Assembly: GCF_004402235.1 (NCBI RefSeq)
Contig: NZ_SOFS01000023.1
Coordinates: forward strand, 29,315 to 93,314
Source of the DNA: Cryobacterium glucosi
GTDB lineage: Bacteria; Actinomycetota; Actinomycetes; Actinomycetales; Microbacteriaceae
Direction: 5' to 3'
DNA: 64,000 nt
Below are positions 57,576 through 64,000 of the stretch, piece after piece (within the stretch, counting starts at the first letter, position 1; every line of letters starts with the position of its first letter). The notes below the pieces were generated by a model. That model was not told where the DNA came from, searched no databases, and saw only the letters and a program-made list of their open reading frames with translations. The position numbers and the translations under genes were made by a program.

Positions 57576-58583
57576 ATGCGAATTGCTGTGATCGGTGCGG
57601 GTGCCCTCGGCGGAACGTTCGCCACGCTACTGGAGAAGGCCGGGCATACCGTGACCGTGACGGCACGGGGAAAGGCCCTGGGCGTCATCCGCTCGGAGGG
57701 CATTCACCTGACCGGCGCCTTCGGCGACGAGACCGCCCGGCCGGCTGCGGTCGAACTGCTCACCGAGACTCCCGAGCTCACGCTCGTCTGCACCAAGGCG
57801 CAGGATGCCGCCGCCGCGATCACGGCCAACGCGGCGGTCCTCGACGGCTCGCCGGTGATCGTCGTGCAGAACGGGCTCGACGGCGTCGCGACGGCGCGAC
57901 GGATCCTGCCGAACTCCGACTGCTTCGGGGCGCTCTCGATCATCGCCGCGAACTATGCGGCGCCGGGACTCGTCACCGTGACCACGCCGGCACCGACGTA
58001 CATCGGGCACGATACCGGTGACATCGACGCGGGAACGCTCGCCTGGCAGGGTGTGCTCGACGCGGCATTCCCGACGATCGCGACCTCGAACTTCGTCGGC
58101 GCCCAGTGGACGAAGCTCGTGGTCAACATGCTCAACGCGCTCCCGGCAGTGACCGGGCTGAGCGTGCAGGAGGTCGTCGACGATGCGGAGCTCCGTCGGG
58201 TCCTGACCGCGAGCATGCGGGAGACCGTGCGCGTCGGCGTCGCCCGCGGGGTGCGTTTCGGGGCGCTGCAGGGGCTCGGCGACCGCCGGTTGCGTGGTTT
58301 CGCCGGCCTTCCGCTCTCGATCGGGCAGCTGCTGCCGCGCCTGATGCGGGCCAGGATGGGCGACGTGCCGAACCTCGGCTCGACATTGCAGAGCCTCCGC
58401 AGGGGTCAGCTGACCGAGATCGACCACCTCAACGGGGTCGTCGTGCGGGAGGCCGCGGCGGCAGGCGTCGCCGCGCCGGTCAATACCCTGCTGACTGCCC
58501 TTGTGCATGAGGTCGAGGCCACAGGACACCCGCTCACACGAGCCGAGGTGCTCGTGCGCTTCGCCCCGCTCCGACTGCGGTAG
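57576..58583 (+). CDS. panE: 2-dehydropantoate 2-reductase
   Basis: This 335-residue NADPH-dependent enzyme reduces ketopantoate to pantoate for coenzyme A synthesis. It has the N-terminal Rossmann motif IAVIGAGALGGTFATLLEKAG, TLVCTKAQD, VVQNGLDG, the catalytic Lys/Asn segment TKLVVNMLNALPAVTG and the C-terminal EIDHLNGVVVREAAAAGVAAPVNTLLTALVH. The PanE/ApbA family also contains other ketoacid reductases, so the substrate is by family only. Leaderless-type start after family A repeat copy 2. Confidence 0.88.
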   Translation: MRIAVIGAGALGGTFATLLEKAGHTVTVTARGKALGVIRSEGIHLTGAFGDETARPAAVELLTETPELTLVCTKAQDAAAAITANAAVLDGSPVIVVQNGLDGVATARRILPNSDCFGALSIIAANYAAPGLVTVTTPAPTYIGHDTGDIDAGTLAWQGVLDAAFPTIATSNFVGAQWTKLVVNMLNALPAVTGLSVQEVVDDAELRRVLTASMRETVRVGVARGVRFGALQGLGDRRLRGFAGLPLSIGQLLPRLMRARMGDVPNLGSTLQSLRRGQLTEIDHLNGVVVREAAAAGVAAPVNTLLTALVHEVEATGHPLTRAEVLVRFAPLRLR

Positions 58584-58599
58584 TCCTCGCGGCGCCGGC

Positions 58600-59262
58600 T
58601 CAGCAGCTGTCGAAGAAGAGACGGCGGGGATCCGCCGGATTGGCGAGGTCGACGACGGCCGTCGCCCACGACCTGGGCCGGACCTCGGCCCGGTAGAGCC
58701 GGTTGGCGATGGCCCGGTCGTCGGGAACAGGGGAACCACCCAGTGCAGGGTCTGTCGTGGTATCCGCAGCATCACCGAGTTCCCCGGAGGGCTTCAGCTC
58801 AGCGGCGAGGTCGATGAAAGCGCCGGTCGACGAGGCATCCGCTGCGGTCTCGGTCAGCACGCTGTACGACCAGCCGTCGCGGAGTTCCTTCCTGAGCAGG
58901 AACTCCCCGTCGAAGATCAGGGTGTCGTCCGCAGGCCCCGTCGCGCCGGCGACGCGGAACGGGACCAGGAGCGCCCTGCGGAGCAGGTCGAAGTCGTCGC
59001 GGTGGCGGAACAGTCGCTCCGGCGAGGCCGGCCCGAAGGTCGTCTGCTCCTCGGTGGAGCGCTCGAAGTCGGCGAGCGAGGCGCGGGACACGGCGTGCCC
59101 GGTCGCGGCGAAGGCCGCTGCGAGGTCGTCGGCGAAGGCGGCCCGCGCGATGGGGTCCGTCCCGTCGATCGCGACCATCGTGCGGCCTCGGCCGTAGAGG
59201 CTGAGGATCTCCGTTGCGAGGTCGCGGAGGAAGTCGAGGCGTGGTGTCGAAACAAGCGTCAT
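58600..59262 (-). CDS. Uridine kinase-like protein without a functional P-loop
   Basis: This 220-residue protein has the overall outline of actinobacterial uridine-kinase-like proteins: LDFLRDLATEILSLYGRGRTMVAIDGTDPIARAAFADDLAAAFAATGHAVSRASLADFERS, RRALLVPF, DTLIFDGEFLLRKELRDGWSYSVLTETA, ending NPADPRRLFFDSC. The Walker A position reads DGTDPIARAAF where G-K-T/S is expected, so nucleotide binding is doubtful. An insertion near 160-185 is Gly/Asp-rich. It is divergent from mutY; TAGGCT lies 6 nt before the ATG. Probably a degenerate or repurposed kinase. Confidence 0.75.
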   Translation of the reverse strand: MTLVSTPRLDFLRDLATEILSLYGRGRTMVAIDGTDPIARAAFADDLAAAFAATGHAVSRASLADFERSTEEQTTFGPASPERLFRHRDDFDLLRRALLVPFRVAGATGPADDTLIFDGEFLLRKELRDGWSYSVLTETAADASSTGAFIDLAAELKPSGELGDAADTTTDPALGGSPVPDDRAIANRLYRAEVRPRSWATAVVDLANPADPRRLFFDSC

Positions 59263-59268
59263 GAATCG

Positions 59269-59278
59269 AGCCTAGGTT
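59269..59278. promoter_or_regulatory. Overlapping divergent -10 boxes of mutY and the uridine-kinase-like gene
   Basis: In a 22-bp gap, minus-strand TAGGCT (59274-59269) is 6 nt from the ATG at 59262, and plus-strand TAGGTT (59273-59278) is 6 nt from the GTG at 59285. The boxes share two base pairs, so only one RNA polymerase can melt the site at a time. Confidence 0.6.
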
Positions 59279-59284
59279 AGTGGG

Positions 59285-60235
59285 GTGAATGCAACCGTCA
59301 TCGCGCCCATCGAATCCGCGGGAGTGCCAGCCACCGGGTCTGCCCCCGAGGCCGATGGCACCGGTGAGATCGCGAGCCTCGTCAATGCCTGGTTCGGCCT
59401 GCACGCTCGCGACCTTCCCTGGCGCCGCGACGGTTTCGGCGCGTGGGGCGTGCTCGTGAGCGAGTTCATGCTGCAGCAGACGCCGGTGACCCGGGTGATC
59501 CCGCACCTCGAGGCGTGGCTCACCCGCTGGCCGACACCCGCCGACCTCGCCGCCGTTCCGCCGGGCGAGGCCGTGCGGGCATGGGCGACGCTCGGCTACC
59601 CGCGGCGCGCGCTCTGGCTGCACGCCGCGGCCGTCGAGATCACCGAGAACCACGGCGGAATCGTGCCGCAGGACGTCGGCGTGCTCCTCACGCTGACGGG
59701 GATCGGCGACTACACCGCGCGGGCGGTCGCCGCGTTCGCGTACGGCCACCGGCATCCGGTCGTCGACACGAACACGCGCCGGGTCATCGCCCGCTGCGTC
59801 GCAGGCCAGGCCGAACCCGCGCCGCCGAGCCGCACCCGCGATCTCGCGGCCATGAACGCGCTCCTTCCGGCGGATGTCCGTGCCGCGGCCGTCTTCAACG
59901 CCGGCGCCATGGAACTGGGCGCGCTCGTTTGCACGTCAGCACGCCCGCGCTGCGCGGACTGCCCGCTCGCCGCGCTCTGCGCCTGGCGCGCGGCCGGCTA
60001 CCCGGAGTACCAGGGTCAGAAGAAGACCGTTCAGAAGAAGTTCGCCGGCAGCGACCGGCAGGTGCGCGGCCTGATCCTCGCCGAGTTGCGCTCGACGAGG
60101 CACCCGGTGACGGATGCCGAGATCGCCACGCTCTGGCCGGACCCCGCCCAGCTCGGTCGGGCCCTGTCCGGCCTCCTGTCCGACGGGCTCGCGGTGCGCG
60201 TCGCTGCAGGGTCATACTCGCTCCCCCACGAGTAG
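59285..60235 (+). CDS. mutY: A/G-specific adenine DNA glycosylase
   Basis: This 316-residue enzyme removes adenine mispaired with 8-oxoguanine. The helix-hairpin-helix region with LLTLTGIGDYTARAVAAFAYG, catalytic Glu in SEFMLQQTPVTRV, Asp in PVVDTNTRRVIAR and the [4Fe-4S] motif C-x6-C-x2-C-x5-C (CTSARPRCADCPLAALC) are intact. The C-terminal region is short and does not show the full Nudix-like 8-oxoG recognition domain, as usual in actinobacterial MutY. The ~25 N-terminal residues are unconserved. It is followed after 8 bp by the DUF72 gene. Confidence 0.94.
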   Translation: MNATVIAPIESAGVPATGSAPEADGTGEIASLVNAWFGLHARDLPWRRDGFGAWGVLVSEFMLQQTPVTRVIPHLEAWLTRWPTPADLAAVPPGEAVRAWATLGYPRRALWLHAAAVEITENHGGIVPQDVGVLLTLTGIGDYTARAVAAFAYGHRHPVVDTNTRRVIARCVAGQAEPAPPSRTRDLAAMNALLPADVRAAAVFNAGAMELGALVCTSARPRCADCPLAALCAWRAAGYPEYQGQKKTVQKKFAGSDRQVRGLILAELRSTRHPVTDAEIATLWPDPAQLGRALSGLLSDGLAVRVAAGSYSLPHE

Positions 60236-60243
60236 GCGCGACC

Positions 60244-60972
60244 GTGAGCATCCGGATCGGCACCTCCGGCTGGAGTTACGAGCACTGGGACGGGGTGCTC
60301 TACCCGTCCGGGCTCCCCGCCGCCCGGCGGCTCGAGGTCTACGCCTCCCGTTTCGACACCGTCGAACTCAACGCGAGTTTCTACCGCTGGCCGCGGGAGT
60401 CGACGTTCGCCGGCTGGAGACGCCGCCTTCCCGAGGGATTCCTGCTCTCGGTGAAGGCGCCCCGTGGGCTCACCCACGCGAAGAGGCTCTATGCTCCCGA
60501 GGTTTGGGCGGCACGGATCGCCGCGTGCTGGCACGAGCTCGGCGACAAGCGCGCCGTCCTGCTCGTGCAGCTGCCGCCGGCGATGGAGCGCGACGATGCC
60601 AGGCTGGACTTCTTCCTCGCCGCCCTGCCGCACTGGATCAGGGTCGCCGTCGAGTTCCGGCACGACAGCTGGCTGTGCGAGGAGGTCTTCGCGATCCTCG
60701 AGCGGCACGGCGCCGCATACTGCGTGCTGAGCGGCGCGAACCTGCCGTGTGTCCTGCGCGCGACCGCACCGTTCGTGTACGTGCGGATGCACGGCCCCGA
60801 TCGAGAGCACCTGTACGGAGGCTCGTACTCGGAGGCCGACCTCGATTGGTGGGCGGAACGCATCCGCGACTGGCAGGGCACAGGACGGGACGTGTTCGTC
60901 TACTTCAACAACGACGGCGGTGGAAACGCGGTCCGGAATGCGAGCGGCCTGGCCTCGCGATTCGGGAGCTGA
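60244..60972 (+). CDS. DUF72 family protein
   Basis: This is a 242-residue TIM-barrel-like protein of the YecE/DUF72 family, of unknown biochemical role: IRIGTSGWSYEHWDGVLYPSGLP, FDTVELNASFYRWP, FLLSVKAPRGLTHAKRL, VAVEFRHDSWL, FVYVRMHGPDREHLYGGSYS and DVFVYFNNDGGGNAVRNA are the family blocks. The GTG at 60244 removes a long mutY-shadow reading upstream. The genes are probably co-transcribed; DUF72 genes often lie near repair genes, but no function follows from that. Confidence 0.9.
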   Translation: MSIRIGTSGWSYEHWDGVLYPSGLPAARRLEVYASRFDTVELNASFYRWPRESTFAGWRRRLPEGFLLSVKAPRGLTHAKRLYAPEVWAARIAACWHELGDKRAVLLVQLPPAMERDDARLDFFLAALPHWIRVAVEFRHDSWLCEEVFAILERHGAAYCVLSGANLPCVLRATAPFVYVRMHGPDREHLYGGSYSEADLDWWAERIRDWQGTGRDVFVYFNNDGGGNAVRNASGLASRFGS

Positions 60973-60994
60973 GACCCCGACCGCTGCGCCGCGG

Positions 60995-61201
60995 CTACTT
61001 CGCGAGCGTCGCGATCGCCTGGGCCCACAGGAAGAACTTGTTGGTGCCGAGGTCACCGATCGTGTCGATGCCGAACGCCGCCTTGAGGTGCTCGGCATCG
61101 CTGTCGCTGACGCCCTGGAGCGCCGCGACCGGCGCCTTCGCGAGCTCCTCCAGAGGGAGCGTTTCGTATGCTTTGTCGAGCTTGGCTGCGATGCCGGCCA
61201 T
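60995..61201 (-). CDS. Small helix-hairpin-helix protein
   Basis: This 68-residue protein is mainly one HhH-like unit: MAGIAAKLDKAYETLPLEELAKAPVAALQGVSDSDAEHLKAAFGIDTIGDLGTNKFFLWAQAIATLAK. Such modules bind DNA or protein non-specifically; relatives occur as stand-alone proteins of unknown role. ATG 61201 has GGAGG 6 nt upstream, and the upstream reading (61216) does not. It converges on the DUF72 gene (22 bp). A GC-rich dyad CTTTTAAGCG/CGCTT upstream could be its promoter region. Confidence 0.75.
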   Translation of the reverse strand: MAGIAAKLDKAYETLPLEELAKAPVAALQGVSDSDAEHLKAAFGIDTIGDLGTNKFFLWAQAIATLAK

Positions 61202-61314
61202 GGGGTACCTCCACAATGAGATGGGCTTTCCGGGGAACGAAAGCGCTTTTAAGCGTAGTTCTCCCCGGTCTCCCTCGCTAGGTGCGCTGCGTCAGCGTCC
61301 GCTGGAGGCAACCG

Positions 61315-61803
61315 CTATTCGGCGTGGTGACCGACGGCGGGAGTCTCGTCCTCGTCGTCGTCGTCATCGTCGTCGCCCTCGAACTCGCGCGGCTTGACGT
61401 AGGGGTCTTCGTCGCCGGCGTACTGGGCGCCCTGTGCGAGCGCGCCGACCTGGCTGTCGCGCTCCCGCGCTTCGCGGAGAAGGTCGTCGATGAGGGCGGC
61501 GTTCTCGGGGATCGCGTCCGCGATGAACTCGAGCGACGGGGTCAGCCGGGCGGTGATGTTCTTGCCGACCTCGCTGCGCAGCAGCCCGGTGGCCGCCTTG
61601 AGCGCCGCGGCGCTGTCGGTGCGCTCCTCGAGGGAGCCGTAGACGGTGTAGAAAACGGATGCGTGTTGCAGGTCACCCGTCACCTTGACGTCCGTGATGG
61701 TCACGAAGCCGAGCCTCGGGTCACGCAGGCCGCGTTCGAGCCGCTTTGCCACGATGACCTTGATGCGGTCGGCCATTTTTCTGGCGCGTTCCGGATCTGC
61801 CAT
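61315..61803 (-). CDS. rbfA: Ribosome-binding factor A
   Basis: This 162-residue KH-domain factor is needed for 30S maturation and 16S 5'-end processing. Core RbfA blocks are RARKMADRIKVIVAKRLERGLRDPRLGFVTITDVKVTGDLQHASVFYTVYG and VGKNITARLTPSLEFIADA. The C-terminal 40 residues are an acidic tail with a run of seven Asp. ATG 61803 has GAGGAG 7 nt upstream. It follows infB by 144 bp, which hold a GC-rich segment but no clear promoter. truB, its usual next gene, is displaced to 55253. Confidence 0.95.
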   Translation of the reverse strand: MADPERARKMADRIKVIVAKRLERGLRDPRLGFVTITDVKVTGDLQHASVFYTVYGSLEERTDSAAALKAATGLLRSEVGKNITARLTPSLEFIADAIPENAALIDDLLREARERDSQVGALAQGAQYAGDEDPYVKPREFEGDDDDDDDEDETPAVGHHAE

Positions 61804-61947
61804 GGTCTCACTCCTCTTGCTTCGGTACTGCGTTACGTCGATGCGTGGAAAATCTGGTGAATCGAGAAGCTGTCGTGCGGAGCGACCAACGGGCCTCAGG
61901 CCCCTCACGGAGAGGAGCCGGAGACCCGTCGATCAGACGCGGCCTGG

Positions 61948-64000
61948 TTAGACGCGCGGCTTTTCCTTCAGTTCGATCGTCTCGATCTCGTCGCCGATCT
62001 GGATGTCGTTGAACTTGCCGAGACCGATACCGGCCTCGAAGTCCGTACGAACCTCGGTGACGTCGTCCTTGAAACGACGCAGCGACTCGATGCCGAGGTT
62101 GTCTCCCACGACGACGCCGTTGCGGATGACCCGCGCCTTGGCGTTCCTCGTGATGACACCCGAGCGGACGATGACGCCGGCCACGTTTCCGAACTTGGAC
62201 GAGCTGAACACCTCGCGGATCTCGGCGACACCACTCTGCACCTCTTCGAACTCGGGCTTGAGCATTCCCTTGAGGGAGTTCTCGATGTCCTCGAGCGCGT
62301 TGTAGATGACCGAGTAGAACCGCACGTCGACACCCTCGCGGGCTGCACGCTCGCGGGCCTTGGTGTCCGGGCGCACGTTGAAGCCGATGATGATGGCGTT
62401 GTCGACGGTGGCGAGGTTGACGTCGCTCTCCGTGACCGCACCGACACCGCGGTGGATGATGCGCAGCTGCACGGAGTCGTCGACCTCGATCTTGAGGAGC
62501 GACTCTTCCAGGGCCTCGACGGCACCGGAAACGTCACCCTTGATGATGAGGTTGAGCGATTCGACCTTGCCCTCTTCGAGTGCACGGGTGAAGTCTTCGA
62601 GGCTGATGCGCTTGCGGGCCTTGGCCAGCAGGGCGTTGCGCTCGGCGGCTTCGCGCTTCTCGGCGATCTGACGGGCGGTGCGGTCTTCCTGGATGACGAG
62701 GAAGGTGTCACCGGCCCGGGGAACGCTCGAGAGGCCCTGGACCTGCACGGCGCGCGACGGCGTCGCGGCGAGCACGGCAACGCCGTTTTCGTCGGCCATC
62801 GCACGAACGCGGCCATAGGCCGTTCCGGCGACGATCGAGTCGCCGACGTGCAGCGTTCCCGACTGGATGAGCACGGTTGCGACCGCGCCGCGGCCCTTGT
62901 CGAGACGAGCCTCGATGGCGACGCCACGGGCGTCCTTGTCGGGGTTGGCGCGCATGTCGAGTCCGGCGTCCGCGGTGAGGAGGACGGCCTCCAGGATTTC
63001 CTGGATGCCGATCTTCTGCTTCGCAGACACGTCGACGAACATGACGTCTCCGCCGTACTCTTCGGCGACGAGCCCGAATTCGGTGAGCTGCTGGCGCACC
63101 TTCTGCGGGTTGGCGCCTGGCTTGTCGATCTTGTTGACCGCGACCACGATCGGCACATTGGCCGCCTGGGCGTGGTTGAGGGCCTCAATGGTCTGGGGCA
63201 TGATGCCGTCGTCCGCCGCGACCACGAGGATCGCGATGTCCGTCACCTGGGCACCACGGGCACGCATGGCGGTGAACGCCTCGTGGCCCGGTGTGTCGAT
63301 GAAGGTGATGGCGCGGTCGATGCCCTCGTGCTCGGTGATGACCTGGTACGCGCCGATGTGCTGGGTGATTCCGCCGGCTTCGCCAGCGGCTACCTTCGCG
63401 TTACGGATCGCATCGAGGAGCGCGGTCTTTCCGTGGTCGACGTGACCCATGACGGTGACGACCGGCGGACGGGCCTTGAGCTCGTCATCGGTCTCTTCGG
63501 CCAGTTCCTGGTCGATGTCGATGTCGAAGCCGAGAAGCAGTTCGCGATCTTCGTCGTCGGGCGAGACCATCTGGATCTTGTAACCGAGTTCTTCACCGAG
63601 CACATCGAAGGTCGCCTCGTCGAGGGACTCCGTCGCCGTCGCCATTTCACCGAGGTGGAACAGCACGGTGACGAGGTTTCCGGGGCTCGCGTCGATCTTG
63701 TCGGCGAAGTCCGTGATCGAGGCGCCGCGGCGCAGACGCACCACGGTTCCGCCGTCGCCGCGGGGGACGCTGACGCCACCCAGCGACGGAGCCTCGCGCA
63801 GCTCGAACTCGGCGCGCTTCGTGCGCTTGGATTTGCGGGCCTTGTTCTTGCCGCCTCCGCGACCGAACGCACCAGCGGTTCCGCCACCGGGGCCGCGACC
63901 GCGGCCACCTGCGCCGCCGCCACCGGCGGGACGCGGCGGGCCGAAGCCGGGGGCACCGGCGGGCGCGCCACCGGGGCGCTGGAAGGCGGGACGTGCTCCG
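61948..64000 (-). CDS. infB: Translation initiation factor IF-2, 3' part
   Basis: This GTPase brings initiator tRNA to the 30S subunit. The frame is open through the right edge, so the N-terminus is missing; 683 residues are visible. In order: a Gly/Arg/Pro-rich low-complexity tract ([18 protein letters not shown]), the IF2 N2-like segment [33 protein letters not shown]1 [15 protein letters not shown]3 DTPGHEAF, G4 NKID, then domains II-IV ending [13 protein letters not shown]. The initiator tRNA gene lies at 39.9 kb of the same window. Confidence 0.97.
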   Translation of the reverse strand, partial: GARPAFQRPGGAPAGAPGFGPPRPAGGGGAGGRGRGPGGGTAGAFGRGGGKNKARKSKRTKRAEFELREAPSLGGVSVPRGDGGTVVRLRRGASITDFADKIDASPGNLVTVLFHLGEMATATESLDEATFDVLGEELGYKIQMVSPDDEDRELLLGFDIDIDQELAEETDDELKARPPVVTVMGHVDHGKTALLDAIRNAKVAAGEAGGITQHIGAYQVITEHEGIDRAITFIDTPGHEAFTAMRARGAQVTDIAILVVAADDGIMPQTIEALNHAQAANVPIVVAVNKIDKPGANPQKVRQQLTEFGLVAEEYGGDVMFVDVSAKQKIGIQEILEAVLLTADAGLDMRANPDKDARGVAIEARLDKGRGAVATVLIQSGTLHVGDSIVAGTAYGRVRAMADENGVAVLAATPSRAVQVQGLSSVPRAGDTFLVIQEDRTARQIAEKREAAERNALLAKARKRISLEDFTRALEEGKVESLNLIIKGDVSGAVEALEESLLKIEVDDSVQLRIIHRGVGAVTESDVNLATVDNAIIIGFNVRPDTKARERAAREGVDVRFYSVIYNALEDIENSLKGMLKPEFEEVQSGVAEIREVFSSSKFGNVAGVIVRSGVITRNAKARVIRNGVVVGDNLGIESLRRFKDDVTEVRTDFEAGIGLGKFNDIQIGDEIETIELKEKPRV

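Overview
The window is chromosomal DNA of a high-GC Gram-positive bacterium, almost certainly an actinobacterium of the family Microbacteriaceae (Cryobacterium/Leifsonia-like; genus not provable from here). The signs are uniformly high GC3, many GTG starts, GTGA/ATGA stop-start overlaps, actinobacterial families (DUF3039, a DUF7882-like protein, UPF0182, YlbL-type Lon-PDZ protease, mycothiol-dependent-type enzyme, NdnR-nadABC-nadS operon) and a split infB-rbfA...truB-ribF locus. No insertion sequences, prophage genes, CRISPR arrays or rRNA were seen. One tRNA (initiator Met) is present.

Layout. 0-6.5 kb: 3' end of a FabF-type ketoacyl-ACP synthase, nicotinate phosphoribosyltransferase pncB, a DUF3039 protein, a shortened AlkD-like protein and an ABC permease/ATPase pair whose ATPase carries a very long Ala/Pro/Glu-rich N-terminal extension. 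6.7-14.5 kb: a cell-wall glycopolymer (teichoic-acid-like) locus with a nucleotidyltransferase, ABC export permease and ATPase, a CDP-glycerol glycerophosphotransferase-like enzyme, two family-2 glycosyltransferases and a CDP-alcohol phosphotransferase; an XRE regulator and an EcsC-like protein sit inside it. 14.6-28 kb: HtrA-type protease, DapC-type aminotransferase, Old Yellow Enzyme, alpha/beta hydrolase, SDR/TetR pair, DUF7882-like protein, nitrilase-family amidohydrolase, a two-component system, and a GT39 mannosyltransferase-like protein next to a polyprenol-phosphate-mannose synthase. 28-34 kb: NAD de novo operon nrtR-nadA-nadB-nadC-nadS with a double palindromic operator. 34-40 kb: adhE, mmsA, LysE exporter, GNAT, tRNA-fMet. 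40-46 kb: UPF0182 membrane protein, YlbL-like protease, DUF2342 protein. 45.8-50.2 kb: deoxyribose catabolism cluster deoR-deoC-aldehyde dehydrogenase-half aldehyde dehydrogenase. 50.4-64 kb: MFS transporter, maleylpyruvate-isomerase-like protein, ribF, two small membrane proteins, truB coupled to a tetR whose divergent partner is a DHA2 efflux pump, panE, a uridine-kinase-like protein, mutY, DUF72, HHH protein, rbfA and the 3' part of infB.

Cross-cutting signals. (1) At least fourteen genes have a TANNNT (mostly TAGGCT/TAGACT) hexamer exactly 6-7 nt before the start codon and no usable Shine-Dalgarno, the signature of leaderless mRNAs; in the mutY/uridine-kinase gap two such -10 boxes overlap head to head. 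(2) Several gene ends carry long perfect or near-perfect hairpins (19-30 bp stems). Two of these, 37 kb apart, are copies of the same palindrome, and one of them supplies the last codons of the hydrolase gene. (3) Several proteins look like non-catalytic or altered versions of enzymes: a half-length ALDH, a uridine kinase without P-loop, a CDP-alcohol phosphotransferase with His at the last Asp of its motif, an NrtR with a degenerate Nudix box and a C-terminally truncated AlkD.
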